From: Pseudomonas sp. UFMG81
GTDB lineage: Bacteria; Pseudomonadota; Gammaproteobacteria; Pseudomonadales; Pseudomonadaceae
Direction of reading: 5' to 3'
Length of the DNA stretch: 62,260 bases
NCBI RefSeq assembly: GCF_015354575.1
Contig: NZ_JACAFQ010000028.1
Location: 1-62,260 of the forward strand
The notes under the pieces were generated by a model, which did not search any database, was not told where the DNA came from, and worked only from the letters and a program-made list of their open reading frames with translations. Shown piece by piece: positions 16,587 to 25,726 of the stretch; position 1 is the first letter of the stretch; each line of letters starts with the position of its first letter. Position numbers and translations under genes: made by a program.

Positions 16587-17912
16587 TCAGTGGAACTGCT
16601 CTTCCTCGGTCGAGCCGGTCAGCGCGGTTACCGACGAAGCGCCACCCTGGATCACGGTGGTCATGTCGTCGAAGTAGCCGGTGCCCACTTCCTGCTGGTG
16701 CGCCACGAAGGTGTAGCCTTTGCTGGCGTCAGCGAATTCCTGCTCTTGCAGCTTCACGTAGGCGGTCATGTCGTTGCGGGCGTAGTCGTGCGCCAGGTTG
16801 AACATGCCGTGCCACATGTTGTGGATGCCAGCCAGGGTGATGAACTGGTGCTTGTAGCCCATGGCCGACAGTTCGCGCTGGAACTTGGCGATGGTGGCGT
16901 CGTCCAGGTTCTTCTTCCAGTTGAAGGAAGGCGAGCAGTTGTACGACAGCAACTGGTCCGGGTATTCCTTCTTGATCGCTTCGGCGAAGCGACGGGCCTC
17001 GTCCAGGTCTGGCTTGGCGGTTTCGCACCAGATCAGGTCGGCGTACGGCGCGTAGGCCAGGCCGCGGGAGATGGCCTGGTCGAGGCCGGCGCGGACTTTG
17101 TAGAAGCCTTCACGGGTACGGTCGCCGATCACGAACGGCTGGTCGTACGGGTCGCAGTCGCTGGTCAGCAGGTCGGCGGCGTTGGCGTCGGTACGGGCCA
17201 GGATGATGGTCGGTACACCGGCAACGTCAGCGGCCAGGCGGGCGGCTACCAGCTTCTGTACGGCTTCCTGGGTCGGTACCAGTACCTTGCCGCCCATGTG
17301 GCCGCATTTCTTCACCGAAGCCAGCTGGTCTTCGAAGTGCACGCCAGCGGCGCCCGCTTCGATCATGTTCTTCATCAGCTCGTAGGCGTTCAGTACGCCG
17401 CCGAAACCGGCTTCGGCGTCAGCCACGATTGGCGCGAAGTAGTCGATGTAGCCGTCGTCGCCTGGGTTCTTGCCGGCTTTCCACTGGATCTGGTCGGCGC
17501 GACGGAACGAGTTGTTGATGCGCTTGACCACGGTCGGAACCGAGTCGACCGGGTACAGCGACTGGTCGGGGTACATCGACTCGGCCGAGTTGTTGTCGGC
17601 GGCAACCTGCCAGCCGGACAGGTAGATGGCCTGGATGCCAGCTTTAACCTGCTGCACTGCCTGGCCGCCGGTCAGGGCGCCCATGCAGTTGACGAAATCT
17701 TTTTCTGGGCGGAAGGACGGGTGGGCACCTTGGGTGACCAGCTTCCACAGTTTCTCTGCGCCCTGGCGAGCCAGGGTGTGCTCCGGCTGCAGCGAGCCAC
17801 GCAGGCGAACGACATCGGCGGCGGTGTAGGTACGGGTCACGCCTTTCCAGCGCGGGTTCTCGGCCCAGTCTTTCTCGAGGGCTGCAATTTGCTGTTCGCG
17901 TGTCAGTGCCAT
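16587..17912 (-). CDS. aceA: isocitrate lyase
   Basis: Cleaves isocitrate to succinate and glyoxylate, the first step of the glyoxylate shunt. The 441-aa product has the catalytic-cysteine motif KKCGHMGG (C203), the NWSG-like SYNCSPSFNW segment and the FHxxNxxMFNLAHxYA tail of class I lyases. The start at 17912 is chosen because MALTREQQIAALEKDW matches family N termini and is preceded by GAGG at 9 nt. The longer frame is noise. It stands alone, with its own terminator. The glyoxylate partner aceB/glcB is not in the window. Confidence 0.96.
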   Translation of the reverse strand: MALTREQQIAALEKDWAENPRWKGVTRTYTAADVVRLRGSLQPEHTLARQGAEKLWKLVTQGAHPSFRPEKDFVNCMGALTGGQAVQQVKAGIQAIYLSGWQVAADNNSAESMYPDQSLYPVDSVPTVVKRINNSFRRADQIQWKAGKNPGDDGYIDYFAPIVADAEAGFGGVLNAYELMKNMIEAGAAGVHFEDQLASVKKCGHMGGKVLVPTQEAVQKLVAARLAADVAGVPTIILARTDANAADLLTSDCDPYDQPFVIGDRTREGFYKVRAGLDQAISRGLAYAPYADLIWCETAKPDLDEARRFAEAIKKEYPDQLLSYNCSPSFNWKKNLDDATIAKFQRELSAMGYKHQFITLAGIHNMWHGMFNLAHDYARNDMTAYVKLQEQEFADASKGYTFVAHQQEVGTGYFDDMTTVIQGGASSVTALTGSTEEEQFH

Positions 17913-18410
17913 GGAAATAAACCTCGTCGCATCGATCTTGAGTGTAATTGTGCTGATGCTCGACAAACGCGGCTCAGAAGCCTGGTGGCTGTCCTGTCCG
18001 GGGGGAGTGTGACGGCGAACGCGAAAGGCTCGAAGGGGAAAGGGGTGCAGGCCGGGCGAAGGCGTGCGCTGCAGGTTGGCTCGTGGATGCCGTGCTGCGG
18101 TGCGACGCGATGACTGGTGACTGCGGTGATGCGCTTCCGTCCCTCGGGACAACTTCTTCGTTGCAGTCGCAATCCCATCGAACCGCCTTTTGGGCCGTAT
18201 GGACACGAAGCGCCTCCGCGGGTGGTGAGGAGGGCGCTCCGAAGACCCTTGCCAGGGCCTCTGATTAGCGGGAGCGAGGCCATCATGCCTTTGCCAAAAA
18301 GAGCCTGTCAACGGTTTTGTAGTGCTTTTTTCTTGTTACTACATCTTTGGTCTAATGCGACTCGACGGTCAGTTTCAAGGCCTTGGGTCGAGGCCTTGAA
18401 TTGCCTGGGA
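17913..18410. other. 498-bp gap upstream of aceA
   Basis: No convincing gene on either strand. On the minus strand TTGACA (18311-18306) with CATGAT 18 bp downstream is a possible aceA promoter, which would imply a leader of roughly 360 nt. The 10-bp inverted repeat 18374-18400 lies at the far end. The GC-rich middle has no obvious structure. Confidence 0.45.
18374..18400. terminator. inverted repeat after the secretin-like gene
   Basis: A perfect 10-bp stem (TTCAAGGCCT with its complement, 7-nt loop) lies 10 bp beyond the stop of the minus-strand gene 18411-19145. No T-run follows on either strand, so it may be a weak terminator or only an mRNA-stabilising hairpin. Confidence 0.35.
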
Positions 18411-19145
18411 TCAGTCAAGAAGGTCGACTTTGACACGTAGAGTCATGTTTTCACCGCGTTGGGTGCCATAAGTAATACTTGACCCGCTGCGCTCGAACTG
18501 ACTCTGCTGGTTGAACCCGGCCAGGGTGATCCACTCACCGAGCTTGCCGGTGACGGTCGTGTCGGTGCTTTGTACTTTCACTACATCGGCACGTTCCTGG
18601 CTCATTCGATCATTATTGGTGCTGATTTGCAGGCGAACCGTATCGCCGCTCAAGCGTGGGGTGACATAGAAACCCTGGGTGACATTGCGGTATTCGGTGT
18701 CGCTCTGGATGCGCCCGTAGCCGTCGGTGGAGGTGCTGGTAATGGGGATGCTCTGGCCCACCTGGATCAGCGCTGGCTGCCCGTCACTGGCTTGTACCTG
18801 CTGCAGGCCACCTTCGCGGTTGGCGGTGCCGTAGCGGATGATGCGCGCGTTGCCGCGGTTATCCTGGAAGTTGCTGTCGGTATTGTCGACGCTGATCAGC
18901 AGGCGCTTGGGGGCGGTATCCAGTTGTTGCAGCAACGCGCGCAGGTCGTCGATACGTGGTTGCGGCGCGTTGACGATCAGCTTGTCTTCGAAGGTGCTGA
19001 CAGTGCCATCCTTGCCGATGAACGACTGTGCGGCGGGCAGCAGCTCGGTGCTGCTGCGGTGTTGCAATGGGATGACCTCGGTGGCGGCCTGGGCGGTGAG
19101 GCTGGCGGCCAGCAGCAGCGAGGCGAGGAGGGGGCGTAGCGGCAT
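18411..19145 (-). CDS. secretin-domain-like periplasmic or outer-membrane protein
   Basis: A 244-aa exported protein with a clear signal peptide (MPLRPLLASLLLAASLTAQA, cleavage near AQA-AT). Residues about 22-90 resemble the NolW/N1 short domain of secretins. The C-terminal half (GQPALIQVGQSIPI and QGFYVTPRLSGDTVRLQI) resembles the start of the secretin pore domain, but the protein is far shorter than true secretins (500-700 aa). No type II/III secretion or pilus gene adjoins it. I start at 19145 (GGAG at 9 nt); a second ATG two codons upstream is possible. Function unknown. Confidence 0.65.
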   Translation of the reverse strand: MPLRPLLASLLLAASLTAQAATEVIPLQHRSSTELLPAAQSFIGKDGTVSTFEDKLIVNAPQPRIDDLRALLQQLDTAPKRLLISVDNTDSNFQDNRGNARIIRYGTANREGGLQQVQASDGQPALIQVGQSIPITSTSTDGYGRIQSDTEYRNVTQGFYVTPRLSGDTVRLQISTNNDRMSQERADVVKVQSTDTTVTGKLGEWITLAGFNQQSQFERSGSSITYGTQRGENMTLRVKVDLLD

Positions 19146-19308
19146 GTCCATGATCTCCGCGGGTGGAATCAACATGATGGCAAATTTGTCGGCATCTTGC
19201 CGGGTGTGGATCACAAGGCTGTGAATGAATGCGCGGTGGCCGCTGCAAGGCAAATTCCGTAACATCGCGACCCTCGATTTCAGCCACGCCTGCGAAGATT
19301 ACGCAGAT

Positions 19309-19399
19309 CCTGTGGGAGCGGGCTTGCCCGCGAAGGCGTCGGCAAGGATGACACTGTTGCCGGGTCGTACGCCTTCGCGGGCAAGCCCGCTCCCACAGG
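19309..19399. repeat. REP pair, TGTGGGAGCGGGCTTG type
   Basis: Perfect 31-bp inverted arms (19309-19339 and 19369-19399) beginning CCTGTGGGAGCGGGCTTGCC, separated by 29 bp. It lies in the gap between the divergent secretin-like gene and the SulP gene, 36 bp before the SulP start. Confidence 0.9.
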
Positions 19400-19435
19400 G
19401 CCTGGGTTGCCTGCGCATCCTGTCATAGGACCCTC

Positions 19436-20878
19436 ATGAAACCCGCTCGCCTACGTGCCGACCTGCTGGCCGGCCTCACCACCTCGTTCGCCCTGGTGCC
19501 CGAGTGCATCGCCTTCGCCCTGGTGGCGCACTTGAACCCGCTGATGGGCCTGTACGGTGCGTTCATCATTTGCACCCTGACCGCGCTGTTCGGCGGTCGC
19601 CCGGGGATGATCTCCGGCGCGGCCGGCTCGATGGCGGTGGTGATCGTTGCTCTGGTGGTGCAGCACGGTGTCCAGTACCTGCTGGCCACGGTGTTGCTGG
19701 GCGGGGTGGTGATGATCCTGTTCGGCGTATTGCGCCTGGGCAAACTGGTGCGCCTGGTGCCCTACCCGGTGATGCTCGGCTTCGTCAACGGCCTGGCCAT
19801 CGTCATCGCCCTGGCCCAGCTGGAACACTTCAAGGACGGCGAGCGCTGGCTCAGCGGCGCGCCGCTTTACCTGATGATCGGCCTGGTGGCGTTGACCATG
19901 CTGGTGGTCTATGTGCTGCCAAAGCTGACCCGCGCTGTGCCGCCGGCGCTGGTGGCGATCCTTGGCGTCGGCTTGCTGGTGTACCTGCTCGGCCTGCCCA
20001 CCCGCACCCTTGGCGACATGGCGCACATCGCCGGTGGCCTGCCGCAACTGGCTCTGCCGGACGTGCCGTGGAACCTCGAGACGCTGAAGATCATCGCGCC
20101 CTATGCGCTGCTGATGGCCATGGTCGGCCTGCTGGAAACCCTGCTGACGCTCAACCTCACCGACGAGATCACCGAGAGCCGGGGCTACCCAGACCGCGAG
20201 TGCGTGGCCCTGGGTGCGGCCAACATGGTGTCGGGGTTGTGCGGCGGCATGGGCGGCTGCGCGATGATCGGCCAGACCGTGATCAACCTCAGCTCCAATG
20301 GTCGTGGTCGGCTGTCGGGCGTGGTGGCGGGTGGCATGATCCTGTTGTTCGTGCTGTTCCTGTCGCCGCTGATCGAGCGCATCCCGCTGGCGGCGTTGGT
20401 GGGGGTGATGTTCGTGGTGGCCCAGCAGACCTTCGCCTGGGCGTCGCTGCGGGTGCTGCACAAGGTGCCGGTGAGCGATGTGCTGGCGATCATCGCGGTG
20501 ACGGTGGTGACGGTGTTCACCGACCTGGCCACGGCGGTGCTGTTCGGCATCGTCATCGCCGCGATCAATTTCGCCTGGCAGCATGCCCGCGAGCTGTACG
20601 CCGACAGCCATGTCGATGCGGCAGGCGACAAGCATTACCAGGTGCATGGCACGCTGTTCTTCGCCTCGACCACGCCGTTCCTGAACCAGTTCGACCCGGC
20701 CGGTGACCCGGCCAAGGTGACCTTGGATTGTCAGCATCTGAGCTTCGTCGATTACTCAGCGATCGCGGCGCTCAAGACTTTGCGCGAGCGTTATGCCAAG
20801 GCGGGGAAGCAGTTGCGGGTGGTGCACTTGTCGGAACGCTGCAAAAAGCTGTTGAAGCGGGCAGGTGAGCAGCACTGA
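19436..20878 (+). CDS. SulP/SLC26-family anion transporter with STAS domain
   Basis: Inner-membrane transporter, 480 aa. The N-terminal membrane domain (about 1-380) has SulP features such as VPECIAFALVA, GRPGMISGAAGSMAV and the repeated inverted-helix pattern. The cytoplasmic C-terminal part (about 395-475) is a STAS domain with DCQHLSFVDYSAI. SulP members carry sulfate, bicarbonate or dicarboxylates, and the substrate cannot be fixed from the sequence. It is shorter than typical SulP proteins (550-600 aa) but ungapped. It is followed by REPs and convergent fusA2. Confidence 0.88.
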   Translation: MKPARLRADLLAGLTTSFALVPECIAFALVAHLNPLMGLYGAFIICTLTALFGGRPGMISGAAGSMAVVIVALVVQHGVQYLLATVLLGGVVMILFGVLRLGKLVRLVPYPVMLGFVNGLAIVIALAQLEHFKDGERWLSGAPLYLMIGLVALTMLVVYVLPKLTRAVPPALVAILGVGLLVYLLGLPTRTLGDMAHIAGGLPQLALPDVPWNLETLKIIAPYALLMAMVGLLETLLTLNLTDEITESRGYPDRECVALGAANMVSGLCGGMGGCAMIGQTVINLSSNGRGRLSGVVAGGMILLFVLFLSPLIERIPLAALVGVMFVVAQQTFAWASLRVLHKVPVSDVLAIIAVTVVTVFTDLATAVLFGIVIAAINFAWQHARELYADSHVDAAGDKHYQVHGTLFFASTTPFLNQFDPAGDPAKVTLDCQHLSFVDYSAIAALKTLRERYAKAGKQLRVVHLSERCKKLLKRAGEQH

Positions 20879-20941
20879 AGGCAATGGTCGCCAGCATCGG
20901 CCCTATCGCCGGCAAGCCCATCTGGTGTCTGCATGCGCCCC

Positions 20942-21087
20942 CTGTAGGAGCGGCCTTGCCGGGGCGCCGGACCGGTCGGAAAGGGGCGCGCAGCGCCCCC
21001 AGGATCTCGACTACACCTCAAGATCGCCGGGGCCGCTCTGCGGCCCTTTCCGACCGGTCCGGCGCCCCGGCAAGGCCGCTCCTACAG
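20942..21087. repeat. BIME (paired REP), GGACCGGTCGGAAAGG sub-type
   Basis: Inverted REP pair with long matching outer arms that start CTGTAGGAGCGGCCTTGCC and contain GGCGCCGGACCGGTCGG. It sits between the convergent SulP and fusA2 genes. A third, unpaired unit of the other type (TGTGGGAGCCGGCTTGCCGG) follows at about 21100-21125. Confidence 0.9.
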
Positions 21088-21146
21088 AGACCGCGCAAGA
21101 TGTGGGAGCCGGCTTGCCGGCGATAGGGCCGTTATAGGAGAACGGC

Positions 21147-23258
21147 TTACTCCCCGCGGTTCTTCTTCACAATGCCATCGGCAATGCTCGCCGGCGCCTC
21201 GGCATAGCGGGTGAACTCCATCGAGAAGCTGGCCCGGCCCTGGGTCATCGAGCGCATCGAGGTGGCGTAGCCGAACATCTCACCCAGTGGCACTTCGGCG
21301 CGGATCACCTTGCCGGCCGGGGTCTCGTCGCCATCCTGGATCATCCCGCGGCGGCGGCTCAGGTCGCCGAGGATGTCGCCCTGGTACTCCTCAGGCGTCA
21401 CCACCTCGACCTTCATCACCGGCTCCAGCAGCACTGCGCCACCTTTCTGCGACAACTGCTTGGTGGCCATCGACGCGGCGATCTTGTAGGCCATCTCGTT
21501 GGAGTCGACGTCGTGGTATGAACCGTCGAAAACAGCTGCCTTCAAGTTGATCAGCGGATAGCCGGCCAGCACGCCGTTCTTCATCTGCTCCTCGATGCCT
21601 TTCTGGATCGCCGGGATGTACTCGCGCGGTACCACGCCACCGACGATCTCGTTGACGAACTCCAGCCCCTCCTTGCCCTCGTCGCCAGGCGCAAAGCGGA
21701 TCCAGCAGTGGCCGTACTGGCCGCGCCCGCCGGACTGGCGCACGAAGCGGCCTTCGATCTCGCAGGTGTTGCGGATCTTCTCGCGGTAGGCCACCTGCGG
21801 CTTGCCGATATTGGCCTCGACGTTGAACTCGCGACGCATGCGGTCAACGATGATGTCCAGGTGCAGCTCGCCCATGCCGGAGATGATGGTCTGCCCGGTC
21901 TCCTCGTCGGTCTTGACCCGGAACGACGGATCTTCCTGGGCCAGCTTGCCCAGGGCGATACCCATCTTCTCCTGGTCGCCCTTGGTCTTGGGCTCCACCG
22001 CCACCGAGATCACCGGGTCGGGGAAGTCCATGCGCTCGAGGATGATCGGCTTGTCCATGTCGCACAGGGTGTCGCCGGTGGTCACATCCTTCATGCCGAT
22101 CAGCGCGGCGATGTCGCCGGCGCACACGTCCTTGATCTCGGCGCGCTGGTTGGCGTGCATCTGCACCATGCGGCCGATGCGCTCCTTCTTGCCCTTTACC
22201 GAGTTGAGCACGGCATTGCCGGAGCTGAGTACGCCCGAATACACCCGGGCGAAGGTCAGGGTGCCGACGAAGGGGTCGGTGGCGATCTTGAAGGCCAGGG
22301 CCGAGAACGGCTCCTTGTCGTCGGCGTGGCGTTCCAGGTGCTTCTCTTCGTCGTCCGGGTCGGTGCCTTTGATTGCCGGGATTTCCGACGGGGCGGGCAG
22401 GTAATCGATTACCGCGTCGAGCATCAGCGGCACGCCCTTGTTCTTGAACGACGAGCCGAGAATGGTCGGGACGATCTCGTTGGCGATGGTGCGCTGGCGC
22501 AGGGCAGCTTTGATTTCATCGACGGTCAGCTCCTCACCTTCGAGGAACTTCATGGTCAACTCGTCGTTGGCCTCGGCGGCGGCTTCGATCATGTGCGCAC
22601 GCCATTCGTCCGCCAGTGCTTGGAGCTCGGCCGGAATCGCTTCTTCGCGGTAGCTGGTGCCGTGGTCGGCGTCATTCCAGTAGATGGCCTTCATCTTCAC
22701 CAGGTCGATCTGGCCGATGAAGTTCTCTTCGCTGCCGATGGCCAGCTGGATGGGCACGGGATGGTGGCCCAGGCGCTGGTCGATCTGCTTGACCACTCGC
22801 AGAAAATCCGCGCCCTGGCGGTCCATCTTGTTGATATAGGCCAGGCGCGGCACATGGTATTTGTTGGCCTGGCGCCAGACGGTCTCGGACTGCGGCTCCA
22901 CGCCATCGGCGCCGCTGAATACCACCACCGCGCCATCGAGCACGCGCAACGAGCGCTCCACCTCGATGGTGAAGTCGACGTGGCCGGGGGTGTCGATGAT
23001 GTTGAAACGGTACTTGTGCTCGAACTGCTTGGTCGAGCCCTGCCAGAACGCGGTGGTCGCCGCCGAGGTGATGGTGATGCCGCGCTCCTGCTCCTGGGCC
23101 ATCCAGTCCATGGTCGCGGCACCGTCGTGCACTTCGCCCATCTTGTGGTTGACCCCGGTGTAGAACAGGATCCGCTCGGTGGTGGTGGTCTTGCCGGCAT
23201 CGACGTGGGCGACGATGCCGATATTGCGGTACAGCTCGATGGGGGTCGTGCGGGCCAT
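21147..23258 (-). CDS. fusB: elongation factor G, second copy type
   Basis: GTPase of translation elongation and ribosome recycling, 703 aa, with intact G motifs (AHVDAGKTTTTER, DTPGHVDF, NKMDR) and EF-G domains II-V to the end. It is not in a str operon (no rpsL, rpsG or tuf nearby), so it is most likely the second EF-G that P. putida and other pseudomonads carry (fusA2/fusB). Paralogues in Pseudomonas have been split between translocation and recycling roles; which one this is cannot be read from the sequence. It is a single gene with ribosome binding site GGTGACCCGCC. Confidence 0.9.
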   Translation of the reverse strand: MARTTPIELYRNIGIVAHVDAGKTTTTERILFYTGVNHKMGEVHDGAATMDWMAQEQERGITITSAATTAFWQGSTKQFEHKYRFNIIDTPGHVDFTIEVERSLRVLDGAVVVFSGADGVEPQSETVWRQANKYHVPRLAYINKMDRQGADFLRVVKQIDQRLGHHPVPIQLAIGSEENFIGQIDLVKMKAIYWNDADHGTSYREEAIPAELQALADEWRAHMIEAAAEANDELTMKFLEGEELTVDEIKAALRQRTIANEIVPTILGSSFKNKGVPLMLDAVIDYLPAPSEIPAIKGTDPDDEEKHLERHADDKEPFSALAFKIATDPFVGTLTFARVYSGVLSSGNAVLNSVKGKKERIGRMVQMHANQRAEIKDVCAGDIAALIGMKDVTTGDTLCDMDKPIILERMDFPDPVISVAVEPKTKGDQEKMGIALGKLAQEDPSFRVKTDEETGQTIISGMGELHLDIIVDRMRREFNVEANIGKPQVAYREKIRNTCEIEGRFVRQSGGRGQYGHCWIRFAPGDEGKEGLEFVNEIVGGVVPREYIPAIQKGIEEQMKNGVLAGYPLINLKAAVFDGSYHDVDSNEMAYKIAASMATKQLSQKGGAVLLEPVMKVEVVTPEEYQGDILGDLSRRRGMIQDGDETPAGKVIRAEVPLGEMFGYATSMRSMTQGRASFSMEFTRYAEAPASIADGIVKKNRGE

Positions 23259-23325
23259 GGCGGGTCACCTGCGGGTGAGGGTACTCCCAACTTAGCAGAG
23301 CGGGAGAATCCTGCCGTGGCGGCCG

Positions 23326-23754
23326 TCAGTCGGCGAGCACTTGCAACTGCCACTGGCCGTCGACTTCCCGGGCCAGGCCGCTGGCCGGCAGCAGGGCCAG
23401 CAGGCGCGAATGCAGGCTGGCCTCGGTGAAGGACTTGAGGGTGGTCATGTCCAGTGCGCCGACCGTGACCAGGTCGTTCTTGGTGTAGGACAGCCAGGCT
23501 TTCTTCAGCATCAGCAGTACGTCACTGCCGGCGGTGTTGGCGAAGCGGCGATTCAGCGTGCGGCCTTCCAGTTCGAAGGTGTGGCGGTGGCTGTAGGTGC
23601 TTTCGTCGCCGTTACCCTCGACGCAGCGGTGGCAACGGCAGGCGCCCTCGCCGAAGGCATTGCGCAGGTAGCTGTTGAAGTCCACGACGGGCTTGAGGCT
23701 CAGACGTTTATCGACCTCGAACAGGTCGGCGATCAGGGGTTGTTCGGCGCTCAC
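23326..23754 (-). CDS. conserved hypothetical protein with CxCxxC motif
   Basis: 142 aa from a GTG start preceded by GAGG at 7 nt (the ATG frame would add 13 residues with no ribosome binding site). The cluster GACRCHRCVEG near residues 38-48 could bind a metal but lacks a second cysteine pair. No membrane segment or signal. I do not recognise the family. It starts 67 bp after fusB (23259-23325 separates their reading frames) on the same strand and could be cotranscribed from upstream of neither; its role is unknown. Confidence 0.7.
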   Translation of the reverse strand: MSAEQPLIADLFEVDKRLSLKPVVDFNSYLRNAFGEGACRCHRCVEGNGDESTYSHRHTFELEGRTLNRRFANTAGSDVLLMLKKAWLSYTKNDLVTVGALDMTTLKSFTEASLHSRLLALLPASGLAREVDGQWQLQVLAD

Positions 23755-23839
23755 TCGGTATCCTCGCGTGGTGTGGCGTGCATCGGCGGGCACCCTAACA
23801 GATCAGGGCAGGGGAGACCATGTAGATCATCGGCTTCAT

Positions 23840-23899
23840 CGCGGGGCCAGCCCGCTCCCAGGAACCCGTGACCACCCGTGGGAGCGGGCTGGCCCCGCG
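23840..23899. repeat. REP pair, GGGAGCGGGCTGGCC variant
   Basis: Perfect 21-bp inverted arms (23840-23860, 23879-23899) with an 18-bp spacer. The core is TGGGAGCGGGCTGGCCCCGCG, a variant of the TGTGGGAGCGGGCTTG type. It lies between divergent small genes. Confidence 0.88.
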
Positions 23900-23981
23900 A
23901 TTGGGCGGCTACAGACAACAATGACCGGCTGCCGTACTCTATACGCCGTTCCGCCAATCACTCCTACCGAGGTAACCCCGC

Positions 23982-24284
23982 TTGAGCACCAAGTACCCCT
24001 ACACCGCCACCGTGACCATCAGCGCCGAAGACCGTGGGGGCGACACCGAGGCCTCTGAGAACACCAACATGCGCGTAGGCCTGGAGGCGGTGACCGAGGT
24101 GCTGAAGAAAGTGCATTTCGTCGGTACGCTCGCGGCACCGGAAAAAGGCGCCACGCACATCTGCGTCACCCTGGAGAACGGCCTGACCTACTACGGCCTG
24201 ATCGTCAACGGCCACGCCGAACTCGAAGGCGGTTGGATCGCCTTCGAATGCGACATGCCCACCCCCGAAGAGCTGGGCCTGTAA
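23982..24284 (+). CDS. small conserved hypothetical protein, TTG start
   Basis: 100 aa, apparently cytoplasmic and acidic (pattern SAEDRGGDTEASENTNMR, then an alpha/beta-like remainder ending in MPTPEELGL). The start is TTG, supported by GAGG about 9 nt upstream and by the absence of an in-frame ATG until residue 30. Its stop is only 3 bp from the stop of the convergent aminotransferase gene. No family recognised. Confidence 0.7.
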   Translation: MSTKYPYTATVTISAEDRGGDTEASENTNMRVGLEAVTEVLKKVHFVGTLAAPEKGATHICVTLENGLTYYGLIVNGHAELEGGWIAFECDMPTPEELGL

Positions 24285-24287
24285 CCC

Positions 24288-25538
24288 TCAATCCAGCTCC
24301 GCCAGGCACTGCTCGAGGATATCCAGCCCTTCCTCGAGCACTGCTGGCTCGATGGTCAGCGGTGCCAGCAGGCGGATGATGTGCCTTGCCTTGCCGCTGG
24401 GCATCAACAGCAAGCCCTTGTTTCGCGCCGCCTCCAGCACCTTGGCCAGCACCGCTGGCGCCGGGCTGCCGTCGGTGTTGACCAGTTCGATGCCGCGCAT
24501 GGCGCCGGTCCCGGTCAGGCGCCCCAGCGAGGTGCATACCCCTGAGGCCTTCCAGCGTGCATGGCGCGCGACGATGGCCTGTTCCTGGCGCTCGCCCCAG
24601 GTGGCGAGGTTGGCATCGGTCATCTGCGCCAGGCTCGCCAGGGCCGCTGCGCAGGCGATCGGGTTGCCTGAGTAGGTGCCGCCCAGCCCACCCTTGGGCA
24701 GCGCATCGATGATGGCCCGGCGACCGACCACCGCGCCCAGCGGCATGCCGCCGGCGATGCTCTTGGCCAACAGCAGCAGGTCCGGTTCGATGCCCAGGCG
24801 AGGGAATGCAAAGCGCTGCCCGGTACGACCGAAGCCCGACTGGATCTCGTCGATGATGATCAGGATTGCGTGTTCGTCGCAGAAGCGCCGCAGCGCCTGG
24901 GCGAATGCCGGGTCGAGGGCGAGAAAGCCGCCTTCGCCCTGTACCGGCTCGACGATGAACGCCGCCACGTCCTCCACCGCCAGCTCGACGCTGAACAGCC
25001 GCTCCATGGCCTTGAGTGCCTGCTCGCAGGTCACCCCGGTATCGACGCTGGGGTAGGGCAGGTGATAGACCGGGCCGGGCAGCTCGCCCACGCGTTGCTT
25101 GTAGGGGGCGACCTTGCCGTTGAGGTTGAGGGTGGCCAGGGTGCGGCCATGGAAGCCGCCGTCGAAGGCGATGATGGCGCGCTTGCCGGTGGCGCCGCGG
25201 GCCATCTTCAGGGCATTTTCCGCCGCTTCTGCGCCGCTGTTGGTGAGCATGCCCGCCAACGGGTAGCTGACCGGCACGAACTGCCGCAGGCGCTCCATCA
25301 GCTCCATGTAGGGGTCGTGGGGCGCGGCGTTGAACGCATAGTGGGTCAGGCGCGTGGCCTGCAGTTGGATCGCCTCGACCACCGCCGGGTTGCAATGGCC
25401 CAGGTTGAGCACGCCGATGCCACCGACGAAGTCGATGTAACGCTTGCCGACGGTGTCCCAGACTTCGGCATTACGGCCATGGGAGAGCGTGATCGGGTGA
25501 ACGATGGCGATGGACTGGCTGATACTTTCCGGGGTCAT
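24288..25538 (-). CDS. class III PLP aminotransferase, 4-aminobutyrate aminotransferase-like
   Basis: 416-aa fold-type I aminotransferase of the GabT/ornithine-transaminase class. The PLP lysine is K259 in LLLAKSIAGGMPLGAV. IIIDEIQSGFGRTG is the aspartate-containing cofactor motif and GGTYSGNPIACAAAL the usual downstream segment. Likely transfers the amino group of GABA or a similar omega-amino acid to 2-oxoglutarate. No gabD or transporter adjoins it, so the substrate is inferred from family resemblance only. The start at 25538 (MTPESISQSIAIVHP) matches the family; the longer frame is upstream noise. Confidence 0.85.
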   Translation of the reverse strand: MTPESISQSIAIVHPITLSHGRNAEVWDTVGKRYIDFVGGIGVLNLGHCNPAVVEAIQLQATRLTHYAFNAAPHDPYMELMERLRQFVPVSYPLAGMLTNSGAEAAENALKMARGATGKRAIIAFDGGFHGRTLATLNLNGKVAPYKQRVGELPGPVYHLPYPSVDTGVTCEQALKAMERLFSVELAVEDVAAFIVEPVQGEGGFLALDPAFAQALRRFCDEHAILIIIDEIQSGFGRTGQRFAFPRLGIEPDLLLLAKSIAGGMPLGAVVGRRAIIDALPKGGLGGTYSGNPIACAAALASLAQMTDANLATWGERQEQAIVARHARWKASGVCTSLGRLTGTGAMRGIELVNTDGSPAPAVLAKVLEAARNKGLLLMPSGKARHIIRLLAPLTIEPAVLEEGLDILEQCLAELD

Positions 25539-25726
25539 GTGCGAGGCCTGTTTGTTCGCTTTTTCTTCTATCCAAGCGTGTCTCGCCGAGCGAGCGCAAA
25601 CGAATTGTCCGATTGCTGTCATTCCAATAGTTCCTGATGTGGGGCGCATTGGTGCTGCCATTGGCGCAGGCTGAGCGCTACCATCGGTTGGCAGTCTCCT
25701 TCCCACCTCAACGGCACAGGACGCGT

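Noticed and set aside
17913..18311. N-terminal extension of isocitrate lyase
   Set aside because: Low-complexity Arg/Pro/His residues, no ribosome binding site, and the proper start has GAGG at 9 nt.
21708..23429. 573-residue plus-strand frame opposite EF-G
   Set aside because: Antisense shadow; it also crosses the EF-G start and has no support from length, motif or context.
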